DNA of 10,455 nucleotides from an uncultured Mycoplasmatota bacterium (GTDB taxonomy: Bacteria > Bacillota_I > Bacilli_A > Mycoplasmatales > Mycoplasmoidaceae). Numbering within the stretch: position 1 is the first letter of the stretch; each line of letters starts with the position of its first letter. The DNA lies in contig CATEWF010000032.1 in assembly GCA_949527715.1 (NCBI GenBank), positions 1 to 10,455 of the forward strand, given 5' to 3'. Shown here in pieces: positions 1 to 7,482 of this stretch. The translations under genes were made by a program, and so were the position numbers. The notes beneath the pieces were generated by a model. It did no database searches. It saw only the letters and a list, made by a program, of their open reading frames with translations, and was not told where the DNA came from.

Positions 1-60
1 TGTGTCATTTCCCCATATTTACTCCAAAGTGGCGTAAAATAGGTTTTACAGTCTACTAAA

Positions 61-98
61 AATATTAAAAAAATACCAACACCAAATGTGCTGGTATT
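61..98 (-). terminator. Rho-independent terminator of the lipoprotein gene
   Basis: Read on the minus strand, an 11-bp stem (98-88 pairing with 82-72, one G-U wobble) encloses a 5-nt loop (87-83) and runs straight into a U-rich tract (73-67 and beyond). It lies about 25 bp past the lipoprotein stop codon and has no competing coding explanation. This is the clearest intrinsic terminator in the window and probably ends the transcript coming from fusA and/or the lipoprotein gene. Confidence 0.85.
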
Positions 99-122
99 AA
101 TTAATAAAATAATTAAAATTAT

Positions 123-1499
123 TTATCCTGCAACTCAATATGTAAATTTAGTTGAGTCATTCTGACTTTTAAATCATTGTAAAAGATTTGTAGAACTATA
201 AGAAGGTGAGTTAGTAACTTTAAACACACCATGATTATTTTGTGTATCTGGTAGTTCCGTAAATGTTGGAGTATGAAAAATATTAATTTTAGGACCAGTA
301 GAAGGTAAATTGTCTCATATTATTTCTTTTAAATGCCTACAATATCAGAAAGATGCGGTACTTTCAAAACGTTTTAAACAACCTGGCAATTTTAAAGATT
401 TAATCCCAGTACCTCCAAATGCTTTATTACCAATTGTTTCAAGTTTTGTACATCCAGAAAGGTCAACTTCCTCTAATGCACTACAATCTTCAAAAGCACT
501 ATTTGTAATGGTAACAACATTTTTAGGAAAAATAACACTTTTAATTTTGTTCTTGTTTTGAAAAGCATTATCAGTAATTTCGGACAGATTATCACACTTT
601 GATAGATCGATGGATACTATTGTATTGGGAATAGAGTTTTTAGCGGTTGAAGATATTGAAGTAACATTTTCTGGCAAATATAACACCTTGTCATCACCAA
701 CATAATTTGGATCAATACCTTCAAATACGCCATCTTCTACAATAATTTTGTCATCTGGTATTGAATTAGCAATGTTTAATTCAAAATCAAGAGAATCACT
801 AATAGTTGAAAGTATAGATGAAGTGGCTATTAAACTAAAAGTATATTTACCATCTGTAAGATTTTCATATTTAATAGTTCTAGATGACTCATCTAGAAAT
901 ATTCGATTGTCATAATTGTTTCTTATTGTATAAATAGTATCTTGACTAGCATAAGATGGAGAAATTTGGGAGCTAAAAGTTCCTGGTATCACACCCTCTT
1001 TACCATCATGGGATGTATAAATTCTACTACTTTCATCTCCTTCTCAAATTAAATCAATTTGAGCTGGTTGTGCTTCGTTTGGCACAATAGTGAAAGTTTT
1101 TGTTGAAGAAAGTGAGCCATCAACTGTTGTAGCTCTAACAACAAAATCATATCTTTCTAACGAAGTAAATTTTTTATAAAGAATTTTGCCACGGTCATTA
1201 CCACTATTCAATATTTTGACTTGGTCTTCAGTTTTTTGACTATTTATTGACCATTGTACATCTAGCTGTTGCTTGTCGTCTTTTGAAGTTGCTACTAATG
1301 GAAATTCCGATATTCCTTCTTTTCTCAAAAAAACTTCAATTTCTGTTTCGTCAGTTTGTCCGTAAGTTATGTTTATAGAGTCTTCAATTGGTGTTGGTTC
1401 TGGTGATGAACCACAAGATACTGACACTAAAAAAATAGGTGAAATTATTCCTGTTCCAAAAGTAATACTTACAATAGTTTTAATTAATTTTTTATTCAT
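123..1499 (-). CDS. Surface lipoprotein with BspA-like leucine-rich repeats
   Basis: A 458-residue protein, continuous only with TGA as Trp (for example at 1044-1046 and 345-347), ending in TAA at 123-125. The N-terminus is a lysine-rich n-region, a hydrophobic stretch and a mollicute-style lipobox ending VSVSC, so Cys29 is the likely lipidated residue and the protein is anchored on the outer membrane face. Residues about 35-250 look like two beta-sandwich, Ig-like modules. Residues about 270-400 hold LRR_5/BspA-type repeats with the recurring pattern of I-x-x-A-F, L-x-x-V/I-x-L/F-P and I-x-x-x-A-F. Such repeats in other bacteria mediate adhesion, but no ligand can be read here. It sits 50 bp downstream of fusA in the same direction, and a weak purine-rich AAAGAG lies about 7 bases before the ATG. 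It ends at a strong terminator. Family-level confidence is good; the function is inferred. Confidence 0.85.
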
Positions 1500-1549
1500 A
1501 TTTTTGCTCTTTTTTTAAAAAAAATTTAATTTTAATTAGATTTTGTTTT
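1500..1549 (-). promoter_or_regulatory. Lipoprotein upstream region with T8-A7 homopolymer junction
   Basis: This is the 50-bp gap between the fusA stop and the lipoprotein ATG. On the minus strand a run of 8 T (1524-1517) joins a run of 7 A (1516-1510) and is followed by a weak ribosome-binding sequence. No convincing -10/-35 pair or GC-rich hairpin is visible, so the gene may be read through from fusA or driven by a weak AT-rich promoter. Homopolymer tracts in such leaders can vary in length, but nothing in a single sequence shows that this one does. Confidence 0.35.
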
Positions 1550-3619
1550 TTATTTTTGTTTGCTCTTAACTACTTCTTCTACAACACTCTTAGGAGCTTG
1601 TGCATAGTGAGAGAATTGCATAATATAATTTCCACGACCTTGAGTAAATGAACGAAGATCTGTTGCATAACCAAACATGTTCTTAAGAGGAACTTTTGCT
1701 TTAATAATTTGAGCGTTTCCTCTTTGTTCAGTACCTTCAATGTTACCACGTCTAGAAGAAATATCTCCCATAGTATCACCAAAGTATTGATCAGGAACTG
1801 TAACATCAACAGACATAATAGGTTCTAGTAACACTAGACCACATTTTTTACTTGCTTCTTTTAAACACATACTTGCAGCAATTTTGAAAGCCATTTCTGA
1901 TGAGTCAACTTCATGGTAAGAACCATCAAACAATACAGCTTTAACATCAATTAATGGATAACCAGCTAATGGACCAGATTTCATTGCTTCTTGAATACCA
2001 GCATCAATTGGCTTAATGTATTCACGAGGAACTTTACCACCAACAATATCATTAACGAATTCATAACCTTTATCTTTGTTAGGTTCAAATCTCATTACAA
2101 CGTGACCATATTGACCACGACCACCAGATTGTTTAATGTATTTACCTTCAGCTTCACCAGCAATTGTGAAAGTTTCACGGTAAGAAACTTGTGGAGCACC
2201 TGAGTTAACTTGAACGTTGAATTCACGTCTCATACGGTCAATAATAATGTCTAAGTGTAATTCACCCATACCAGAAATAATTGTTTGACCAGTTTCTTCA
2301 TCTGTATGAGTTTTGAAAGTTGGATCTTCTTCAGCTAATTTTGCTAAAGCAAGAGACATTTTTTCTTGATCAGCTTTTGTTTTTGGTTCAACAGCTAATG
2401 AAATAACTGGTTCAGCAAATTTCATTGATTCAAGTTTAATGTCTAATCCTTCTTCAGCTAATGTATCTCCTGTAGTTGTAGATTTTAAACCAACAACAGC
2501 ACAAATATCACCAGCACGAATTTCGTCGATTTCATTTCTTGCGTTTGAGTGCATCTTAACTAAACGAGAAATTCTTTCCTTAACACCTTTATTTGTGTTC
2601 ATTAAATAAGAACCTGATTTTAATACACCAGAGTAAACACGAACGAATGTTAAACGTCCAATAAATGGGTCAGTAGCAACTTTGAATGCCAAACCAACGA
2701 ATTTAGCATCATCAGTAGACTCAACTTTAACTACATTATCAGAATCATCATGCGCTTCAACTGCTGGTACATCTAATGGAGAAGGTAAATAATCAACTAC
2801 ACAGTCAAGCATAGCTTTAACACCTTTGTTCTTGAATGATGAACCGCAGATTACTGGGAAGAATTCAGCGGATAACACACCCTTACGGATACATTTCTTA
2901 ATTTCTTCAGCAGTTAATTCTTCACCACCTAAGTATTTTTCCATACAAGCATCATCAAAGTTAACAATTTCTTCTAACATTGTTGTACGGAATTGGTTAG
3001 CCTTGTCTAAGTATTCGGCAGGAATGTCTTCTACTTTGTAGTCTTCATGAGCTCCGCCATCATACATCATTGCCTTCATAGTTACTAAGTCAATGATTCC
3101 GGTGAAGTTGCTTTCAGCACCAATTGGGTATTGAATAGCAACACCATTAGCACCTAATCTTTCTTTTAAAGATCTAACTGACATTTCAAAATCAGCACCA
3201 ATTTTATCCATTTTATTTACATAAACGATTCTTGGTACATGGTAAGTGTTTGCTTGTCTTCAAACAGTTTCAGTTTGAGGTTCAACACCATTTTGAGCAT
3301 CTAATACTGTAACAGCACCATCTAATACTCTTAATGAACGTTCTACTTCAACTGTGAAGTCAACGTGTCCGGGAGTATCGATTAAGTTTAATTCATAACC
3401 TTTTCAAACTGCATAAGTTGCAGCAGAAGTAATAGTAATACCACGTTCTTTTTCTTGTTCCATTCAGTCCATGGTAGCTCCACCATCATGAACTTCACCA
3501 ATTTTGTGAGTTTTACCTGTGTGGAATAATACACGTTCAGATGTAGTTGTTTTACCAGCATCAATGTGTGCCATAATACCGAAGTTACGGTATTTTTCCA
3601 TTGGGAATTGTCTAGCCAT
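1550..3619 (-). CDS. fusA: Translation elongation factor G
   Basis: EF-G, the ribosome translocase GTPase of the cytoplasm. The 689 residues are the normal family length. The GTPase motifs are all present: G1 A-H-I-D-A-G-K-T around residues 17-24, the switch I R-G-I-T near 58-61, G3 D-T-P-G-H at 80-84, G4 N-K-M-D at 135-138, and a G5-like G-S-S-F-K near 259. Domains II to V follow, including the domain IV G-R-G-Q-Y-G-H segment. Tryptophans at residues 51 and 71 are encoded by TGA. The ATG at 3617-3619 is preceded by a GGA-containing ribosome-binding site and gives the canonical short N-terminus before G1. It is the third gene of the str operon, 24 bp after rpsG. In many bacteria tuf follows; here a lipoprotein gene does. 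Confidence 0.98.
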
Positions 3620-3643
3620 AATAATTTCCTTTTCCTTCCTATA

Positions 3644-4111
3644 TTAGAAACGTAAGTGAGCGAATGCTTTGTTAGCTTCAGCCATCTTATGTGTATCTTC
3701 TTTTTTCTTAACAGAAGCACCAGTGTTGTTTGATGCATCGATAATTTCGTTAGCCAAACGATCTAACATAGTTTTTTCGTTACGGTTACGAGAATATAAA
3801 ACTAATCATCTTAAACCTAAAGTAATTTTACGTTCAGGGTTAACTTCAGTTGGTACTTGGTAGTTAGAACCAGCAACACGTCTCACTTTTAATTCAAGAG
3901 CAGGCATGATGTTTTCAAGAGCTTTATTGAAAACTTCAATTGCAGGTTTTTTTGTTTTTTGTTCTACTTTCTCAAAAGCACCATATAAAGTGTTTTGTGC
4001 TAAACCACGTTTACCATCTAGCATAATCATGTTAATTGCTTTAGCAACAATTTTTGAATTGTAAACTGGATCAGGTAGAATATCTCTTTTCTTTGCAGAA
4101 TTCTTTCTCAT
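3644..4111 (-). CDS. rpsG: 30S ribosomal protein S7
   Basis: S7 is a primary 16S rRNA-binding protein that nucleates assembly of the 30S head and contacts mRNA/tRNA near the E site. The 155-residue product has the normal length. It shows the family N-terminus M-R-K-x-x-A-x-K-R, the K-I-V-x-K-x-I-N segment, V-R-R-V-A-G-S-N-Y-Q-V-P-x-E-V near residues 78-92, and the C-terminal M-A-E-A-N-x-A-F-A-H-L-R-F. The conserved Trp after the L-G-L-R segment is encoded by TGA. A strong AAGGAG ribosome-binding site lies about 7 bases upstream of the ATG. It is spaced 19 bp from rpsL and 24 bp from fusA, consistent with one transcript. In other bacteria S7 represses its own operon translationally; no such structure was confirmed here. 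Confidence 0.97.
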
Positions 4112-4130
4112 TGTGTTTCTCCTTTATATA

Positions 4131-4553
4131 TTACTTAGAATCTTTCTTTTGCTTTTTAGCACCATAAGCAGAACGTTGTTGGTTTCTTTTAGCTACACCT
4201 TGCGTATCTAAAACACCACGAACAATGTGGTAACGAACACCAGGTAAGTCTTTTACACGACCACCACGGATCAACACGATACTGTGTTCTTGAAGGTTGT
4301 GGCCTTCACCACCAATATAAGCTAATACTTCTTGCTTATTTGTTAATTTAACCTTAGCGTATTTTCTTAACGCAGAGTTAGGTTTCTTTGGTGTCATTGT
4401 ACCAACTCTGGTACATACCCCTCTCTTTAATGGAGATGGTTTATACTTTTCAGTATTTTTGATAGTATTGAAAGTACTCAAAAGCGCAGGAGATTTACTC
4501 TTCTTAGTTTTTGATTTTCTTTCTTTACGAATTAATTGTGATATTGTTGGCAT
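4131..4553 (-). CDS. rpsL: 30S ribosomal protein S12
   Basis: S12 lies at the decoding centre of the 30S subunit and influences accuracy and streptomycin response. The 140-residue product carries the hallmarks T-I-x-Q-L-I-R near the N-terminus, G-V-C-T-R-V, the decoding-loop motif T-P-K-K-P-N-S-A-L-R-K, the G-E-G-H-N-L-Q-E-H-S motif and G-G-R-V-K-D-L-P-G-V-R-Y-H. The lysines at the two classic streptomycin-resistance positions (in P-K-K-P-N-S and R-V-K-D-L-P) are wild type. The C-terminus is lysine-rich. It is the first gene of the str operon, with an AAAGGAAA ribosome-binding site just before the ATG and a promoter 40-50 bp upstream. Confidence 0.97.
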   Translation of the reverse strand: MPTISQLIRKERKSKTKKSKSPALLSTFNTIKNTEKYKPSPLKRGVCTRVGTMTPKKPNSALRKYAKVKLTNKQEVLAYIGGEGHNLQEHSIVLIRGGRVKDLPGVRYHIVRGVLDTQGVAKRNQQRSAYGAKKQKKDSK

Positions 4554-4594
4554 ATTTCCTTTCTATTCTTTTTGACAACTACTATGTGTGTATC

Positions 4595-4624
4595 ATTATA
4601 CATAAAATGAAAGTAAATCCACAA
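4595..4624 (-). promoter_or_regulatory. Promoter of the rpsL-rpsG-fusA operon
   Basis: On the minus strand a perfect TATAAT lies at 4600-4595, about 42 bp before the rpsL ATG. A weak TTGTGG-like -35 (about 4624-4619) stands 18 bp further upstream. Poor -35 boxes are usual in mollicutes, where the -10 hexamer carries most of the signal. The transcription start would fall near 4588, giving a leader of about 35 nt that contains the ribosome-binding site. Confidence 0.65.
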
Positions 4625-4652
4625 TAATTTTTATTTTTTTCCCAATAAATAG

Positions 4653-4679
4653 TATTATTAACTTATTAATAATAAGTTT
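4653..4679 (+). promoter_or_regulatory. Putative promoter and palindrome upstream of the hydrolase-like gene
   Basis: A TATTAT hexamer at 4653-4658 lies 22 bp before the ATG at 4680, with no recognisable -35. Between them is a perfect 15-bp palindrome (CTTATTA, A, TAATAAG; 4662-4676). There is no Shine-Dalgarno sequence, so a very short or absent leader is likely. In DNA this AT-rich a short palindrome can arise by chance, so an operator role is only a suggestion. Confidence 0.4.
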
Positions 4680-5471
4680 ATGTTATTAACTAAAGATTTT
4701 AAATATCAAGAAATATTTATTCCTTGTATAAACAAAAAGAACAAGAACAATATTCTATTTATATATGATATCCTTTCTAGTTATAGATATCAGAAAATTG
4801 GTGAGCAATTATCTAGAAATTTTAATTTTTATGCCTTTAATGTATTTTTTGATGCTGATTACCACATAACATTATCCAAACCAAACATTGCTAAATGATG
4901 CGAATATATTGCAACTTATATAAAATCACATAAATTAGACTTATCTAAAACAATAATTATCAGTCAATATTATTCGTGTGCTTTGATGCCAACATTAAAT
5001 AAGATACTTAATGGTAAAATTAAGAAAATAATTTATGTATCACCATTTGTTAAATTTTCTTTAAGAACAAAGAAGATGTTGTTAAATATTTTAAGAAAAG
5101 ATTCACAAGGTGCATCTATTTTATACAACGATATAGATCAATTAAAAAATGATGTTAATTGGATTCAAACTAGCAGATTGGAAAATATTGTTTCTCAAGC
5201 AAATTTTAGAGATCTAAAAAGAATTATTAATTACTTCCATAAATTTTTTGTGAGAATTCAAATTAAGAATCAACAAAAGCACCTTGATTATAAATTAGGT
5301 TTATTTTTAGGTGAGAAAGATCAACTAGTTAATTTTAGAAAAATTCAGAAAATTTTTAGTGGAACAAAAACAATAAGACTTTATCCTTTTTTTAATTCAA
5401 AACTTTGTTGTTTTGAAGAAGAAGAGTACAAGTTTACAGATTGTGTTATTGATTTTTTTGAACGCGTTTAA
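4680..5471 (+). CDS. Alpha/beta-hydrolase-fold protein, catalytically degenerate
   Basis: A 263-residue soluble protein, continuous with TGA as Trp at 4896-4898. Its layout follows the alpha/beta hydrolases (lipase/esterase-like) that are common in mollicutes. It has a strand N-I-L-F-I-Y near 24-29, a second strand with F-Y-A-F-N near 50-54, a helix W-C-E-Y-I-A, and the strand-elbow-helix T-I-I-I-S-Q-Y-Y-S-C-A-L near residues 92-103. The strand L-F-L-G-E-K-D-Q-L-V near 216-225 would carry the acid residue. The usual nucleophile elbow G-x-S-x-G reads S-Q-Y-Y-S, the oxyanion H-G after the first strand is absent, and the C-terminal G-H reads C-F. Only the Asp of the triad is evident. Activity is therefore doubtful; a non-enzymatic role or relaxed selection is possible. 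Its 3' end overlaps ispD tail to tail. Confidence 0.7.
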
Positions 5472-6105
5472 GATCTAATTTTTCTGTAATTTTGTAATTA
5501 AATATAGAACCAATAGATAAATTGTCTTTAGTTATCTTTAAATTTAGATATGAGAACAAATCAGTAGATTTATTTGTTGCTTTGGTTTTTCAATATTTAA
5601 ATTTAAATGTTTGTGGAGTTTGTATTTGGTATTTTTCTTTTCTGTCAATGTATTTGTTTTTAGATAAATCAAATAATGAGTCATTCATTTTAATAGCAGC
5701 TGTGCTATATCCTTTTTTAATAGCAACATTTATTGAATCTAGAAGAATTTCATTAGTTAGGTTTATTCTTGCACAATCGTGAGTAACTATTAAATCATTT
5801 GTATTTAATTTGTTTTCTTTTTGAATAAAACTAATTGATTTTTTAAGACTTTCTTGTCTTCCTTTGATATCTCCAGGCATTAATTTAACTTGATCATTAT
5901 GAAAATATTTTTCAATAATTTTTTCATATTTAGAAATATAGCCAGGATGACATGCAACATACACTTTAGTGATTTTTTTAGAATTAATAAATACTTTTAG
6001 TGAATGAACAAATATTGGCTTGTTTTTTATTTTAATCAAAGCTTTAGGGCAATTCAACCCCATTCTTGTTCCTAACCCTGCAGCCAATACTAATCCGTAA
6101 ATCAT
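5446..6105 (-). CDS. ispD: 2-C-methyl-D-erythritol 4-phosphate cytidylyltransferase
   Basis: IspD transfers CMP from CTP to methylerythritol phosphate, the third step of the MEP isoprenoid pathway in the cytoplasm. The 219 residues are close to the usual 225-235. Visible motifs are the nucleotide-binding A-A-G-L-G-T-R-M-G at 8-16 with P-K at 20-21, G-R-Q-E-S at 82-86, H-D-C-A-R at 109-113 (usually H-D-A-A-R-P, so the proline is lost), I-Q-T-P-Q-T-F at 161-167, and a C-terminal N-Y-K-I-T-x-x-x-D-L. Trp172 is encoded by TGA, and the frame ends at TAA 5446-5448. The ATG shares one base with the folD stop (TAATG), so translation is probably coupled to folD. The last 26 bp overlap the convergent hydrolase-like gene. 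Confidence 0.93.
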
Positions 6106-6959
6106 TATTTGTTTTGTAATTTAGTAACTGCTATCAAGTTTCTTAATAAAATTGTGATAGTCATTGGACCAACACCACCAGGAACTGGAGTGATCATTGA
6201 AGCGATTTCTTTTACATCTTCAAAATCAACGTCACCACAAAGTTTGTTGTTTTCATCACGGTTGATACCAACGTCAATAACAATTGCACCATCTTTTACA
6301 TATTCATGATTAATCATTTTTGCTTTACCAACAGCAGCAACTAATATGTCTGCTTGTTTGCAAACTTCTTTTAAATTAGCTGTTCTTGAATGGCAAACAG
6401 TAACTGTAGCATCCTCAAGCAATAATAATGCAGCTAAAGGTTTACCTACAATATTACTTCTTCCAACTATAACAGCATTTTTTCCAGAAATATTAACGCC
6501 AGAACGTTTAATTAATTCAATAACACCAAATGGTGTACATGGTTTTAAATAAATTTCTGATTTTCTAGCAGTTCATAGTTTACCAACGTTAGTTAAACTA
6601 AAACAATCAACATCTTTATCTTCATCAATTGCTTCAATTACTTCTTTTTCACTAATGTGTTTTGGAATTGGTAATTGAACCAAAATACCATTTACAGATT
6701 TATCTGCATTTAATTTTTTTATCTCATTAATTAATTCTTCTTGAGAAATGGTTTCAGGGAATTTATCAACAGTAGTATTAACTCCAACTGTTTCACTTAA
6801 TCTAACCTTATTTCTTACATAAACATTACTTGCTTGGTTGTCACCAACTTGAATAATTTTTAAACAAGGAGTAATGTTTTTTGTTTTTAATTCTTCAATT
6901 TCTTTTTTAAGTTCTTCACAAATTTGTGATGATATTAATTTACCGTCAATAATTTTCAT
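6105..6959 (-). CDS. folD: Bifunctional methylenetetrahydrofolate dehydrogenase/cyclohydrolase
   Basis: FolD interconverts 5,10-methylene-THF and 10-formyl-THF, supplying one-carbon units for purines and for initiator tRNA formylation. The 284 residues match the family length. It shows Y-V-R-N-K at 47-51 (Lys51 is the expected catalytic lysine), I-L-V-Q-L-P-I-P at 92-99, K-D-V-D-C-F at 115-120 (normally D-G-F), P-C-T-P-F-G at 140-145, the Rossmann segment V-G-R-S-N-I-V-G-K-P at 165-174, and the signature P-G-G-V-G-P-M-T near the end. Trp129 is TGA. There is no Shine-Dalgarno sequence before the ATG, and the promoter -10 is only about 20 bp upstream, so the mRNA is nearly leaderless. It is the first gene of a folD-ispD pair and divergent from ispF. 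Confidence 0.96.
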
Positions 6960-6974
6960 AAGTTTTTAATTAAT

Positions 6975-6994
6975 GTTATTATATTTATAATAAC
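6975..6994. promoter_or_regulatory. Palindromic back-to-back promoters for folD-ispD and ispF
   Basis: A perfect inverted repeat with 9-bp arms (GTTATTATA and TATAATAAC) around a 2-bp centre sits in the 46-bp gap between divergent folD and ispF. Each arm contains a TATAAT: 6986-6991 on the plus strand for ispF and 6983-6978 on the minus strand for folD. Predicted starts leave leaders of roughly 5-15 nt and neither gene has a Shine-Dalgarno sequence. The two -10 boxes are only 2 bp apart, so the two polymerases should not be able to open the site together. Confidence 0.65.
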
Positions 6995-7005
6995 TTTAAT
7001 TTAAT

Positions 7006-7458
7006 ATGTATTTAATTGGGCAAGGCATTGATCAACACAAATTAGTGAAAAAAACTAATTCTACTATTGTGTTGGGTGGTGTAAAAAATAAATCAAATTA
7101 CAAGGTAGTAGCTCATTCTGATGGAGATGTAGTTTTACATTCTCTATCAAATGCCATTTTAGGATGCATTCAAGGTGGAGATATTGGAGAATACTTTAAA
7201 GATACAGATCCTAAAAACAAAAACTTAGATTCATCTAAAATACTTAAATTTTGTTTAAAAAAACTTAATAAAGCAAAGATAGTTAATGTTGATTTAACTA
7301 TTCAATGCCAGAATATTATTCTTAAAGATTTAAAGAAACAAATTAAACAAAATTTGATTGAATTATTGAATTGTAAAAAAGTAAATGTAAAAGCAACAAG
7401 ATTTGAACAAAAATCAGATCTTATTGCTTGTCATTCAATAGTTCTTATAAATAAGTAA
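7006..7458 (+). CDS. ispF: 2-C-methyl-D-erythritol 2,4-cyclodiphosphate synthase
   Basis: IspF cyclises CDP-methylerythritol 2-phosphate to MEcPP, releasing CMP, in the MEP pathway two steps after IspD. The 150 residues fit the small trimeric enzyme (usually about 155-160). The divalent-metal ligands are in place: Asp9 and His11 in G-I-D-Q-H-K-L, and His45 in the stretch following A-H-S-D-G-D (36-41). The L-G-G-V, A-I-L-G and G-D-I-G-E-Y-F motifs are also present. Near the C-terminus the usual K-A-T-T-x-E-x-L-G-F is altered to K-A-T-R-F-E-Q-K, keeping the Glu but losing the second Thr and the L-G-F. The start at 7006 lies about 15 bp after the -10 box, with no Shine-Dalgarno sequence. Its last codons form the left copy of the direct repeat that brackets the R-M cassette. 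Confidence 0.93.
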   Translation: MYLIGQGIDQHKLVKKTNSTIVLGGVKNKSNYKVVAHSDGDVVLHSLSNAILGCIQGGDIGEYFKDTDPKNKNLDSSKILKFCLKKLNKAKIVNVDLTIQCQNIILKDLKKQIKQNLIELLNCKKVNVKATRFEQKSDLIACHSIVLINK

Positions 7459-7472
7459 TTTAATAATATAAT
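7437..7472 (+). repeat. Left direct repeat flanking the R-M cassette (ispF 3' end)
   Basis: The 17 bases AATAGTTCTTATAAATA (7437-7453) recur exactly at 9137-9153, 1700 bp away. Similarity continues imperfectly (one or two indels) to the TATAAT at 7467-7472, matching 9166-9171, for about 35 bp in total. This copy covers the last six codons and stop of ispF plus the adjoining promoter-like sequence. It is interpreted as half of a long target-site duplication created when the R-M genes inserted. Confidence 0.75.
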
Positions 7473-7478
7473 GTGATC
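7467..7478 (+). promoter_or_regulatory. R-M promoter -10 box with adjacent GATC
   Basis: TATAAT at 7467-7472 lies 11 bp before the ATG at 7483, so transcription from it would start at or just before that ATG (nearly leaderless mRNA). A GATC at 7475-7478, the likely target of the encoded enzymes, lies between the -10 and the predicted start. An earlier in-frame ATG at 7471 overlaps the -10 and would be used only on read-through transcripts from ispF. Confidence 0.5.
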
Positions 7479-7482
7479 GCTT

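Noticed and set aside
1..60. Possible mobile-element end or tail of another gene at the left edge
   Set aside because: The less AT-rich 60 bp beyond the terminator has no recognisable protein motif, inverted repeat or known element end, and is too short to judge.
123..1499. Lipoprotein gene as a pseudogene broken by stop codons
   Set aside because: Every interruption is TGA, which is Trp in this organism as shown by EF-G and S7; with that code the frame is continuous to TAA.
3388..3738. Open frame spanning the fusA/rpsG junction
   Set aside because: It is an alternative frame of EF-G and S7, lysine/leucine-rich with no motif; the real genes explain the sequence fully.
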